Assembly (NCBI GenBank): GCA_963693365.1
Contig: CAVNZM010000017.1
Location: 2,232,001 to 2,296,000, forward strand
DNA length: 64,000 bases
Origin: Amoebidium appalachense
Taxonomy: Eukaryota > Ichthyosporea
Direction of reading: 5' to 3'
The translations under genes and the position numbers were made by a program. Shown piece by piece: positions 43,980-64,000 of this stretch. The notes under the pieces are model-generated. The model was not told the origin of the DNA. It saw nothing but the letters and a program-made list of their open reading frames with translations, and did no database searches. The first letter of the stretch is position 1. Every line of letters starts with the position of its first letter.

Positions 43980-46900
43980 TGCTAGCCGGGAGTACCAGTG
44001 TACTCCAACAGACCCTCCAACGACACACCCGGCCCAACGATGGGAAGGCCATGCAGCTGACATTACGGGCCACCACCATACTAGCCCGTAAAATGCTGGC
44101 ACCCAGCCAAGTGATCTACGTAGCCAACAGTGTGGTGGCCCCGGCCATCCTCTTCCTCCTCAAAGGGTCAGTCATCAGCAACACCACCATGCAGGTAATC
44201 GACAGCAAGTGGAGAGACCTACTCCGTCGGATGTGTGGTTTTCACCGGAGCACCCCGTCCGGGCTGCTACACCATCCCACTCAGGGGGACTGGCCAGCAT
44301 CGTCGAATCAGCAGCCAGCACCATGGTTACGGAGCTGTGTGCCCTGCTGGAAACACCAGGACCAGCGGGGGACGTGGTCCGGTACCGAGCCTGGCAGCAG
44401 CAACACGTGACAAGCCTACCCTACCCACCCCTGCAAGCACCCCCAGCCAAACTTTACAGGCTAGGGGGAAAGCAGCTCCACAACTATTGGGCCCATATCA
44501 CGGGGATCCTTCACGAGCGGCACCTGAGTATCGGGGAAACCCCCCCAAAAAAAAACACAAGCCCCCCCACCCCCCCACCCCCCCCCCCCCCCCCCTCCTG
44601 GGCCAAGGAGAAGGAGGGGAAGCAGCAACAACAACCAGCACCCCTATCAACACAGCTTTCCCGGACCACACCTTTGCGGCCCACATCGGCCCCCACACAC
44701 ACCCCCGTCAACTCAGCACGGTGGAGGACACCTTGGTACGGCCGGGGGTGTTCCGGGCGTTCCCCGAACTGCCCCACCCCCCAGACCTACTACACCCGGG
44801 AGCTACACAGTGGTACAGGTTCATCATCAAGGGGGCCATCCCCATCGCAGCCCAACTACGGCCAGCACCCAGACCACACACCCACCACACCATTGACCTC
44901 GTGGCAAACCACCCCGCCGGTGCATTCGTGGTGGAAATAGTCAAGAACGGGCAATACGAACTCAGCCAGGTGGTGGCCCACACCACCCACAACGGGGAGG
45001 CTTGGGTCAAAATAGCCCATCTACGGGACAACACAGAGGAGGAGGGGCTGAGATGGCACCGACCCACGTGGAACGACCCACATGGAACAGCCCATTTCCG
45101 CTTTTGCCCCGGTGACTGCAAATACGGCCACTCCCCATGGAACATGGCCTACACCCCGGCCACCCTCTCCCCCAGACCCGGGTACGCAGACGGAGAGGGG
45201 GAAGGGTCAGACACGGAGCCAGAATCGGAGTCGACGGGGCCCAGCGACGACTCCGACGACTCAGAGGACTCTAGCACCGACAGCACCAACAGCAAATACG
45301 AGCCCCCTGAGCCCCCAGCCGATAACCACACCCACAACGTTCAAGCAGTGTGTGGGGTGGACCCGTGCTGTGGAGGTGATACGGGCAGACCCCTACGTGG
45401 CCTTCAAGACCCGAATCACCACCCACATGGTAGTCCCGAAGTACCACAAGGGCTTCATCAACACCGACAGTATCGACATCTACCAAGTCATCGCACTGAA
45501 GGATGGCTCCGATCCGGCCGAGCAGTGGAGGAAGATACACTATTTTCGGCGGCATCTTCCCCCCCACCAACAGGCATCACCCCAGATGCTCCACCTGCAA
45601 GCCAACGAGGAGGCCACAGTATTCTTGCCGGGCGACCTCCCCGGCCCACCACCCCCCCAGCAGCCACCACCGGTAGGGTCACCACCAGGACACAAGTGCA
45701 CGGCCCATTCGGCTGACCTGCCGAGCCCACCCACTCCCCGTAGGCTCACCTACACCGACTTGGTGCCCCAGGCCACCTATGACGAGTGGCAGCAGCAAAT
45801 CACCCTGATCCCCCCAGACCAACCGATCACCGTTTATACGGACGGCAGCCTCATCCACCCGGGCAGGAGGATAGCCCAGGCCGGAGCCGGGGCTGTGCTG
45901 GACACCCCGGACCGGAAAGCACCACCAGTGACGGCCAAGACCAGGCTCCATACGGCCCTATCATCCACCCAAGCCGAACTCACAGGGGTACTACTAGCCC
46001 TCCTGCTCACCCCCACCCCCACCCCCATCCACATCAAGCTCGATAACCTCGGAGAAGTCGACCGATGGGGGGCAAACATGGACCCCACCACACCCCCTCG
46101 ACGTAAGCTAAAGTTCCCCCACATAGTGGAATGGGCTCACGTACGTACGAGACCAACTCTCCCTACGGCAACCAGGCTCTGTACAGGTATCGTGGGTGAA
46201 GGCGCACCAATCCAACACCAAACGGTACGGTCAACGGAATAACGAGGCAGACAAGGCAGCCAATGCAGGAAGAGCCCTCCCCCCTCGCCCCCCCCCCCCT
46301 ACCTCCGGCCCCGGGGGGGAGGAAATACTTCCTACGACTACAAGGCCACCGTATCCCCGCCAACATTCCCGGTACACTGAACCGGTTGAACAAGGACTTC
46401 CTCACCGACATGGGGGGGTGCGGCAAGACCAAGGCTATGTCCATACTGGCCGACCCCAGACTGCTCCCAGCCGAACGGAACCCCCTCAAGCTCAACAAGG
46501 GGCCCGCACAGGCAACCATCGGGGCCGTCAGAGGAAACATTCGTAGCCTGTCCCTGGCCATGGGCACCCTGCCTACCATGACACGGCTACACCGAGATCA
46601 ACCCATCGTCGTTACACAGCCCACATGCCCCCGGTGCAGCCAGCACCCTGAGACCACCACCCACCTCTGGGCCTGCCCGGCCCATGCCGGGGAGGTCCCC
46701 ACCCTGACCACGGCCATCACAGCCTGCATCCACAACGTCCTGCACACTCGTCATCCAAACACCCCCACGGCACAGCACCACCATACGGCAGCCACGGTGG
46801 TAGACCAATGTGCATGGATAAACTGGATAGGAGGCAACGGTGACCCACCAGACCCCGAAGACATCAAGTGGGTCGAACGGGGATTCTGCCCACGATCGGT

Positions 46901-47312
46901 GGGCCCACTACTTGCAGCCACCGGCACCACCAAGACCACCACCCGGGCCATCTTAGGAAAAATCACAGTAGAGTTGCAGTCCTTTTTCTTTTCAAAAATT
47001 TGGCACCCACGGAACACAACACTCCCCCCCACCCACCCCAAAATGCAAAAACACCACCATATACCCACCACCCGTAGAAAGAAAAGTATGGCTCCCCAAA
47101 AACCCAAGACACCAACAAATACACCCCCCACACACACCCGGCCAGCCTGTTCTGACTGCCGGAACACACACAGACCCGGTGTGCCCTTTAAACCCCACCT
47201 TTTAGTCCACAAAAACATCGCCACAACATGCGTACAACAACACATAATGTTAGGCAGCAACCCCCCCCCACGACCACCACCACACCCCATCATCCACCCA
47301 TACCCACCGTAA
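43980..47312 (+). pseudogene. Thumb, RNase H and zinc-knuckle region of the LINE
   Basis: After the LTR the element resumes in several frames. 44235-45716 is one long frame with an acidic D/E/S tract around 45200-45300. The frame 45082-46242 holds RNase H: VYTDGS (about 45832-45849), QAELTG and KLDNLG, giving three acidic residues; the following WVKAH/NNEADKAAN part lies in another frame (46190-46280). The last frame (46263-47312) ends with CPRCSQHPETTTHLWAC, a CCHC knuckle. Frame changes near 45340, 46180 and 46270. Confidence 0.8.
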
Positions 47313-47595
47313 ATACTATACACAACACTTAGGACTTCCCAATACTGTAGATCGACCAATGAGAGCCCTCGGTTAACGTTTATTGCTAGGTTTGGAATGG
47401 AGGGGAGGACTGGAGCCTCCTGCCGGCGTGGCTGGGGTAGTAGCCCTGGGCAAAGTGTGTGCTTATAGTTAGGTTGTGAAGGATGGTTTAGCTTAGCTGA
47501 ACTCATAGATAGCACCTTAACTAGTGTACTGTCGGTGCTGTGTGGTAGACGGTAGTTTCCCGGGAACAAAACGTGATAAAATAAAAAATAAAAAT

Positions 47596-47940
<345 letters not shown>

Positions 47941-49316
47941 TGAGAGAAGAGAAAGAGGATTTGGTCTCTGGCCTTCTGCTAGTCTTAAAATTAGTTAAAT
48001 TCCATGTTAAATACTGACGTTATTGATAAGGGATGGGTACCAATCCCACGAGACCTGCAAATTTCTCAGTGTGGGTGTAATTTTTGAAGCTCAATTTAGC
48101 TCAGTTCTAGCAGGGCTCTAACTGATGTGGTGTGTGGTGGTATGGGGTTGTGGGTGGTGGAATGCACGTCGTATTAATGTTGTATAATAAAAATGTGGTG
48201 GTGGCTGCCGTCTTGTTGTGTGACTATGCTGCCTGTGTATGTACGTTTACGTGTGTGGTGTGGGTTGCATTTGTTGTGTGTGTGTGCACTTACTGTAATG
48301 TCATGCCAGTTTGTTATGAGTGGGGCTCTCCCCCGCCAAATCATGTGCTTTGTTTCGTTTTGCTCTGTTTTTTTGTTTTGTTTTTGCTGTTTTTTACTTA
48401 CTAATAGTTTCCTCCCTGTTTTTTGCTGTTTTTACTTAACTGTTTTTGCCGCTTATTTTTCGTCTTAATCCATATCACGGACTTTGAGGGTTATCGCGGC
48501 ACAGCTACGAGGCTCAGCCTGAGGTCCCGAGGGGTGGCCGTGTAAATTGGATTCCTGTGTTTTGTGTTTCCTTTTGTGATGGGTGTCTAAATATCGTGCC
48601 CTGCAACTAGGTAGTAGTATGATCCAGGAAGACTCCGATATATATACATATTCGTTGACTAATGTAGGGTATAAACGGGCAAGCGGGCTGGGTGCTGGTT
48701 TGATTAGGGCAGGTGGTAGGATGATGTTTGCTGATTTGAAACATGGGTGCCCGGTGGGGAAGGGGGAGAGCTGGCCTCACGGCCTCCCCCCCCTCCCCCC
48801 CTGGCCCCCGAATCTAATGCACATTGGTGGTGCTACTGGTGGTACCAGTGGTGATGTTGGTGGTGTCACTGATTGAATGGATGAAACTGAGGCGCGATGT
48901 GAGGGGGGGGGGGGGGGGGGGGGGGGGGGATTCTAACTCAATTGAGTTGGGGGAGGAAGGGGGGGGGGGGGGGGGGGGGGGCATCAGATTTAACACTTAA
49001 ATAGAATGGATAATGATTTTGCTTTTGGTGAATAAATTTGCTGAAAGCAGCATAATCCTGGTTTATGCAAATTAATTCATTACTTATGTTAAAATAAAAC
49101 TGCTGTTAGCAAGTGTACTGAATCTTCTGCCACCGTGCAGAACTTAGTATTATTCTTCCGACAGCTGAAAGTTTCTTCCTTTTGCTGATCGAATACTCCT
49201 GCTGTTTGCTAAATAACTCTACCTAAAGCATAAAAAAAATCGGCCTTGAAAAAAACTGCCTTTCATTCAAATTCCGAAAAGGTCTTCGCGGAACAATCCG
49301 GTTTCTTGGCAGTTCT

Positions 49317-49354
49317 GCTTATGTGGTTGGGCTCTGTGTGGCACACGTGTGTGT

Positions 49355-49385
<31 letters not shown>

Positions 49386-49603
49386 GGGGGGGGGGGCGGG
49401 GGGGAGTTTTGTTTGTGATAGTGTGTGTGTGTGTGTTTGCGCGCACCCGCGCACGCAAAGATTTTGTGATGCACCATTCAAAAGTGTTAGGTGCTATTTT
49501 CATTCCCCTTGTTATTTCGCTTTTTCCCAGTGTGTTTTTTTTTTTTTTTTTCTTTTCCACGCGCGGGGGGGGAGGAGGGAGGAGGAGGAGGAGGAGGAGG
49601 GGG

Positions 49604-49652
<49 letters not shown>

Positions 49653-49752
49653 AGTTCTAAAGTTGGTATAATGTGGTTGGGTTGTCTGTGTGTGTGTGGG
49701 GTGGGGGGGGGGGGGGGGGGGGGGAGTGGGTGCGTGGGGGGGAGTTTGTGTT

Positions 49753-49829
<77 letters not shown>

Positions 49830-49949
49830 CCGCGCGCGCGAATTTCAAAGGTTGGTGACACACCATTTTAAAGGGCAAGTTTTTTTTTTCTTTCCAACTT
49901 TGTTTTTGTATTTTTCCTGTTTGAAGGGAAAGAGGGGAGGGAGCGTGAA

Positions 49950-49998
<49 letters not shown>

Positions 49999-50073
49999 AG
50001 GAGGGTTCGAACTTCTAAGTATGAAGGTTTCTCTTATTTATTATCTGGGTGGGGTGGGAAGCTAGGGTTGGGT

Positions 50074-50112
<39 letters not shown>

Positions 50113-50138
50113 ATGGTGTGTGTGTGTGTTTGTATGTG

Positions 50139-50220
<82 letters not shown>

Positions 50221-50299
50221 ATGCGCGCGCGCGCGCGGCCGCACACACGTGTGTGTATGTGTACCATATGCATGCCAATTTTTGGGGAAGGGGGGAGGT

Positions 50300-50330
<31 letters not shown>

Positions 50331-50332
50331 GG

Positions 50333-50363
<31 letters not shown>

Positions 50364-50366
50364 AAA

Positions 50367-50400
<34 letters not shown>
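49317..50400. repeat. Compound repeat, about 360-bp period, three degenerate units
   Basis: Each unit has the order GTGGTTGGG / (TG)n / (G)n / GT with CGCGC / a CACCATT-type spacer / T-rich / (G)n / AACTTCTAA-type spacer. Units begin near 49322, 49672 and about 50040; spacers GATGCACCATTCAAAA (49469) and GACACACCATTTTAAA (49857) are clearly related. Confidence 0.75.
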
Positions 50401-50401
<1 letters not shown>

Positions 50402-50754
50402 GCTGTTTTATTATTATTATCGACAACGCGTGAGGATGTAAGGTCGTTAGCCGTTGCACGTTAGCGTGTGGTGCTTATGAGGGACCGGCACTTCCGCTCA
50501 TCAAAGTACGGCGTTACAAGACATGTTGTGGATAGTATTATTATTTTTTTTCTTTTGTTGACATGTGCAAACCAATATCATTATGACTCCTTTAAAGAAC
50601 AGGCGAAACCTTCCAGAACGTTCGGCTATAGTCACATTGTAACAAAAAAAAAATCAAGTATTGTAATTTTTTGAATTGGTAGGTTAACTTCGGTATGCTT
50701 TGTAAATGCACACAAACATACAAACGTGGGGGAGGGAGTAGTGCGTGTGTATGC

Positions 50755-50770
50755 ACGTGCGTGTGTGTGT

Positions 50771-50830
<60 letters not shown>
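50755..50830. repeat. (GT)n array
   Basis: About 35 GT units with one TC interruption. Confidence 0.95.
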
Positions 50831-50833
<3 letters not shown>

Positions 50834-52058
50834 GAGGGGGGAAGGAGGGGGAAGAGGAGAAGATGAGCACGAGACCAGAGAGAGAGAGAGAAACAGAGAG
50901 AGCGGGAGAGCCTTGGCGAGAGAAAAGAGGCCAGGAAGTTAATCACACTTGGAGGCCCAAAAGATATAAATAAAATTTAATTAAGTGTGAGGGACGTATT
51001 AAGATCAGAGAGCTGGGTACGAGCGCGGATTAACATGGACCAAATAGTAAGAATATGTATCATCTCCAATACAACTACACTTAGAAACATGTTGCAAGAG
51101 AGTGTCTTATCACACCATCTGCTCATATAAAGAGGCTATAACAAAAAAGAACTGCGGCCGCGGACTCGATCGTTAATGCACATGCCATGGTTCATACGGA
51201 TATTTATTAAGTTAACATATGCCGGTACGTTTTGCACCACATACTAAGCTAATAATCAAAGCTAAGCTAATATAAGCTAAGATAATATAAACAAATAATA
51301 AGGAAAAAAAGACTTGTATTCCGTACAGGCAAAATCATGATTGTATATACCAAAAACTGTTACACTTACATACATGTTACTGATCCAAAATCACACCATC
51401 TTATGCACACACAACTGTATACTACATTCATTTCATATCACTTCATTGGAAGCACAAAAAATCACTAAGCGCAATCACTCATCCACCAAATTGAGCTTTC
51501 AACCAATAGCAATTCGAGAGCCCTGTTTGCGATAAAACACAAAAAACAGGGATTCAATTGTTATTCATTCATAAAATCTGAGAAACTTTTCGAACACATT
51601 GCAACAGCAACACCACAACCAATATTTTTTCATGAAAATCTGCCCCACGAAAAAAAAAAAAAAAAAAAAAAAAAAGGAAAAATGGTGGTTTTCAGACCCA
51701 AAGCTCATGCACAGCGAAACGTTGATGCCATATGCACCGATTTACCTCTAGCGCACTGCGGGTGATTATTATGTTGATATTATGTTGGAATATATCACAG
51801 AGATAGCTACTCACAAAGAACAATGTGATGACGTACTGAAAAGTATTTGATCAGGTAACGGTTGTCGGCATACATCAATCTCAGATAGAAAGACGACATG
51901 TACAAATGCAACACAATGCCTAATACTATCCTATGTTCAACATCTCGATCATAAATATAAACCAAACAAAAACGTAGGAATATATGTTGAAACCCCCTAA
52001 AACTAATTCGTTATTCCCACAGTGTACATCGAACTATTCAATTCCTTTTGCACAAGTC

Positions 52059-59894
<7,836 letters not shown>

Positions 59895-60587
59895 CTGTGA
59901 AAAGATCAATGATTTATAAGAGAGGATAGGTTAACTAAATAAAAAACGATTGGAAAAAGGGTTATAAAATAGCATTCTATGATGTAAGAATATATTATAT
60001 TAATAAATTATATTAATGAAGAAGAAACGATTGGAAGGGGGCTAATAATACCATATACTATATGGCAACAATATACTATGAAAAGTTAAGACTATTGAAC
60101 GGAAGAGCGGTAATATAATAGAAATTAGACGATCGGAATGAGGGCATTACTTTAGAATGAATATATGTTATTATGAAGGAAAAGAGTATTAGGCTGAGAT
60201 ATGGGGAGAGGATGGGGGGTTGGGGGTTTTTTTTTTTTTTTGTGGGGGGGGGGGGGGGGGGGGGGGGGAGGGGGGGAGGGGGGAAGGAGGCAAGCAGACT
60301 CCTCTGCAAAGAGATGAGGATAGGATAGAAAACGGAGGTGGCATGGCCTCCGGACGCCCCCCCTCGCCGGGGCACGGGGGGGGGGGGGGGGGGGGGGGGG
60401 GGAGGGGGGGGGGTCAGTAGGGCTCAGTGTGTGTCCTAGTGCATGATTGCTGAAATTTCTTTCTTTGTCTTCCCTCTTTATAGCATTCTTATCAATAAAA
60501 GCATGTTCATTATATCTTGACCCTGGAGGGGAGGAGGTGTGTGTGTCTGTTATGTAGGGGGCGGGGGGGAGGGGAGAGGGGGGGGGT

Positions 60588-61136
60588 TTTGAATGCGTCA
60601 AAAAGTACGAAGTACACAAGAACAAACGGATAACACGATGCAGAATGCAAGCCATACATAAAGAGTATGCATAATAAGCAGAGCCCATCCTCAGGGGGGG
60701 CCCACGTCATCCACAGTACCCGAGTTTCGACCTATTCCCCTCGTTAACGAAACCCAACTCAGATACTGTTTCACTTGAACATGAGTAGGTCACCCGTCTT
60801 GATCAGAGACGAGCAGGGTTGCTTATGCAGGCAAGGGCAGTGGGAAAGGCCGGGGGTTAAAGTTGCAGCAGTAAGCAGAAGCAAGAAAAATATAGATAGG
60901 AACTCAGGAGACGGGGCTTCTAGGAAGCTCCCCCGTCGATACCTAAGTCGATACTTCCCTGGCTAACATACTACACCAGCTGAAAAGAATTAAGTCCCGA
61001 AGGCCACAGAATTCGTAATCAGAGGGGAAAATATGAGATTTGACCCACGCCGCAGGGTAGTAACACGCTTACTAGGGCGGAACTTTATCGTCTTCGAACG
61101 GAAAGCTATGCCCCCGGATGTCAGCCGGAAATATGG
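60588..61136 (-). mobile_element. Poly-C-tailed element, longest form, copy B (549 bp)
   Basis: Virtually identical to copy A at 54073-54621 over the same 549 bp, then the flanks diverge on both sides. Such identity indicates very recent copying. Same orientation as NADK2. Confidence 0.92.
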
Positions 61137-61388
61137 TATCACCCATTGCTTTGGGCTTGAAAAAAGCCAAACCGATAGTCCGAGTTATGCTACGCCGGCG
61201 GGTAACATGCCGCATGGGTTCCAAGGGAGCTGTCGCCAACAGAGCGGTGTGTGCATGCGTGCGCGTAACGCAATGTGTGAAGTGTGTCTATAGCTATGAA
61301 AGGGGGTATGCAGAAGTGGACAGATGAAGTGTGTGGAGAGAAAAACAGTAAGAAGAAAAGTAGACACCGGTATGTGCAACCCCGCACA

Positions 61389-61423
<35 letters not shown>

Positions 61424-61520
61424 AATAAGCGAAGATTACAGGTAATCAACCAGAACAACAAATGACAAGCAAAACAACAGGCGCCAAAAAAAAAAAAAAA
61501 AAAAAAAAAAAAAGGAGGAA

Positions 61521-61584
<64 letters not shown>

Positions 61585-61953
61585 GGGGGGGGGGGGGAGC
61601 AACGGGCGCGTGTGGGTGCATGCGTGTGTGTGTGCGCGCGCGTGTGTGCGCACGCGTGTGTGTATGTGTGCGGAGGGGAGTGGCAGTTGGAGGAAGGAGG
61701 GGGGGGGGGGGGGGGGAGGATGTATACATGCGAGGGTGAAGACGAGAAAGAGTATAGGGGAAAAAACAAAAAGAGAAAGGAAAAAGAAACCTTGTTGAAG
61801 CAAGCAGACAAAGAACAATACAAGAACGAGAGCAGGGGGGATATCCAAGCAATAAAGGGTGGTGGAACGGGAAGTGAAAGGGGGGGGGGGGGGGGGGGAG
61901 GTAATGGGGGAAAGCGCGGGGGGAGGAGGGGGTTGGGGGGGGGGGGGGGGGAG

Positions 61954-62045
61954 GAATGAGTCACAGAGCACGAAGACACACTCACGACGGACAACATCAG
62001 GCAGATTTTGCAAAGCACACACAGAGAATCTGCATTAAGAGGAGA
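61954..62045 (-). mobile_element. Degraded poly-C-tailed element
   Basis: Minus strand: CTCTTAATGCAGATTCTCTG to GTGACTCATTCCTCCCCC; only the terminal part remains and it is diverged. Confidence 0.6.
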
Positions 62046-62049
62046 GGGT

Positions 62050-62096
<47 letters not shown>

Positions 62097-62356
62097 GGGG
62101 AGGGAGGGGGGTGAGTGGGGGGGAGGGAGGGGGCATATACACAAAGGGCATATACACACACACCTGCATGTGTGTTGCTATGTTGGGTGATGTCGACATT
62201 CTCGCTCTTTGGTGCCAACCGACACATGCTCTGTGCACGTAGTGAGCACGTGGTTTTATTATCCAATGGCCAAAGGGCACGGCACCAAAAAAAACGACCA
62301 CATGGACGGGGGGCAAAAAAAAGAAGGAAAAAAAAACAAAAAAAAAACATGGGTGG

Positions 62357-62390
<34 letters not shown>

Positions 62391-62718
62391 GAAAAGAAAA
62401 AGAAGAAGAGAAAAATGCATTTCTATTTTGTATCAATGCTTTTATGATTGTCTAAGACGTCATCTGCTTTGTGTCCACGGGTTATTCCTCGCTCGCTGCG
62501 AGTATATTCTTTAGATATATGACATATCTCGTTTGTTCACATTTCAAGAGTGACCGATAAGATCATCATAAGAAAAAACACATTCAAAATATTCGTTATG
62601 CTACACACCTCCCCCCCCCCCCCCCTCCTCCTCCCACCCCCTCCGCCACCCACCCTTTAACTATATCTACCCACATCACTGTACGGTGCATGGTCACTCT
62701 CACACGCGAACCAGAGTG

Positions 62719-62749
<31 letters not shown>

Positions 62750-63206
62750 GGCGGCCCCCGGGGCCCATGGGGACTTTCCTTGCGCCCATCCCATGATAAC
62801 AAAAGAGTACCATATGAAAAAGGGAAAAGAAAGGAGAAATAATAATACATGCCCTCCTCCCCAACCTCTCTCCCTCCCAAGTGCAGGGTTACATACCCGC
62901 CCGCAGGCCCGAACGTCCGCACGCCTGCTCCCCCCCCCCCCCCCTCCCCCCCCTCCCCCCCCCCCCCGCCCCCGCCCCCACCCCCTACCCCGCCCCGCCC
63001 CATCCCGTCGCAAAGGAGATATATTCAACTGTAAAAGAGCATAAGAAGAATAGGATAAATGTACTGAACAATAAAAGAATAACACAAATATTCTCAACGA
63101 TAAAAGAACATAGAAGTGTAAGAGAACTAAATTCAACGACAAAAGAACAACAATATGAGATTCCAGGTTTTTCCCCCTCGCAAAAAGGGATTGATGGGTA
63201 ACAAAC

Positions 63207-63273
63207 CTGTGTGTTGTGATGTTTGAAATGGATAATTCCCGTAGAGCCTCAGAAACGGTTCTGCCTCCTAATC
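63207..63273 (-). other. Candidate exon of unknown gene, possibly 5' NADK2
   Basis: A strong acceptor (T16 then GCAG) precedes 67 nt that stay open in one frame (LGGRTVSEALRELSISNITT) and end at CACAG followed by GTTTGT. Its end phase (2) does not join the first resolved NADK2 exon (phase 0) directly, so an intervening exon or a different gene would be needed. Confidence 0.35.
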
Positions 63274-64000
63274 CTGCAAAAAAAAAAAAAAAAAGTTAGA
63301 ACTTCAGCTGATTTATCACGGGAGAAAAATAAAAATAAACATAATGAAAACACTTACTCTCTGAGCCAAACAATCTATATTTTCTACCTAACCTGTGCTC
63401 TCCGCTCCCTCTTTATAACCTCCCTTACAAGTGCATATGGTCAGACCCCAACAAAGCATAGCACTGTGACTGCACCGTATGGTCGTTTGCTTTCCACAGA
63501 ACCTCTTATGCCTTCACAAATAGAAAATGCCTTTCAACCGTACACGTACACACAACACCGTAATATAATAAACTAACAAAATGTATTTCTCTTGAATACA
63601 CGACATATATTCCTCTTTGATTTTCACTAACTCTGGCGAGTTTCCATCACTACTATAAAAGTGTTTGCATAATCTGAATAGATTGAAGAAGTGGAGAGCA
63701 AACAAAACAAGAAGGTCCTCGGGGGGCGGGGGCGTGAGGGGGCGGGGGCGTGAGGAGGGGGGGGGGGGGGGGGGGGAGGGGAGATACAGGGGAAGAGCGG
63801 GGGGGGGGGGGGGGGGAGGGGGGGATGGGGGGGAGGGGAAGGAGGGCAGGGCGGGGGAAGGAGGGGGAGGGTGCGTGGGGGGAGGGGTGGGTGGGTTTGT
63901 ATTTCGGTTATCTATGTGAGTTATATCTCTTTACGATGCGTTTTATATTGTTGTGTGTGGGAGTACTAATATTAATGGCCTGGTGGAGGCACCGCTTAAG

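Larger units (their letters stand above)
40336..47595 (+). mobile_element. Non-LTR (LINE-type) retrotransposon, decayed
   Basis: Order: Q/P-rich repeat region, reverse transcriptase, linker with acidic stretch, RNase H, C-terminal zinc knuckle, a 3' untranslated region of about 280 bp and an A-rich tail (47577-47594). No endonuclease domain is recognisable; the 5' part may be lost or replaced by the minisatellite. The coding sequence is spread over several plus-strand frames and is interrupted by a solo LTR, so this copy is unlikely to be active. Base composition is more GC- and C-rich than the neighbouring genes. RNase H plus C-terminal CCHC layout is seen in several LINE clades; the clade is not assigned. 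Confidence 0.85.
47941..52058. other. Gene-free region between LINE and NADK2
   Basis: 48000-49260 is mostly unique sequence with G runs at 48902-48929 and 48960-48980; 49317-50400 is a compound repeat (separate entry); 50740-50830 is (GT)n; 50950-52058 is AT-rich unique sequence with a poly-A at 51652-51675. No exon, RNA gene or dispersed-element copy was recognised. The lower end must contain the NADK2 3' untranslated region. Confidence 0.6.
59895..64000. other. Upstream of the first resolved NADK2 exon; presumed intron 1 and 5' flank
   Basis: Contains AT-rich unique sequence 59930-60200, two dispersed-element copies, microsatellites at 60240-60410, 61392-61422, 61486-61600 (A then GA), 61700-61960 (G), 62050-62130 (G), 62290-62410 (A), 62610-62750 (C), 62925-63000 (C) and 63720-63880 (G), and a degenerate repeat of AATAAAAGAA-type words at 63035-63155. 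The NADK2 start exon should be here or beyond the window edge. Confidence 0.6.

Noticed and set aside
48583-48876. 97-codon open frame
   Set aside because: Starts with GTG, has no recognisable motif and lies in gene-free sequence.
63514-63705. Minus-strand frame resembling a mitochondrial presequence for NADK2
   Set aside because: It opens with TTG rather than ATG and no donor joins it in phase to a later exon.

Overview
This is eukaryotic nuclear DNA: four spliced protein genes, small exons separated by long introns, and a very heavy load of microsatellites (CA/GT, GA/CT, poly-G/poly-C) that makes most long open frames meaningless (V/C, H/T, P, G or R/E homopolymer translations). The species cannot be named from sequence alone. 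The NAD kinase is of the mitochondrial NADK2 type and its motifs look more animal-like than plant-like, so an invertebrate, a unicellular relative of animals or another protist would all fit.

Layout. (1) 2050-19945, minus: EIF2B5, the catalytic epsilon subunit of eIF2B, 20 exons, 665 residues, all phases consistent. (2) 19946-20837: short divergent promoter. (3) 20838-35471, plus: PCF11, pre-mRNA cleavage/termination factor, 16 exons (plus one possible 39-nt exon), 776 residues. (4) 37419-39106, minus: a secreted CAP/PR-1-like protein, 4 exons, 244 residues, with TATA box. (5) 40336-47595, plus: a decayed non-LTR retrotransposon (Q/P-rich minisatellite, reverse transcriptase, RNase H, zinc knuckle) interrupted by a 724-bp solo LTR with a 5-bp target duplication. 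(6) 47596-52058: gene-free repeats. (7) 52059-59894, minus: NADK2, 8 exons resolved (357 residues, C-terminal complete); its first exon(s) lie upstream and are unresolved. (8) 59895-64000: probable NADK2 first intron and flank.

The genes serve unrelated housekeeping jobs (translation initiation, mRNA 3' processing, NADP supply, secretion); only EIF2B5/PCF11 share a control region. The most unusual content is in the introns. A dispersed element ending in poly-C occurs about 19 times, always inside (or presumed inside) introns and always in the sense orientation of the host gene. In addition, at six places in three genes the edge of an exon with its splice site has been tandemly copied into the neighbouring intron. 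Two terminal-inverted-repeat elements with target duplications and one large foldback element are also present.
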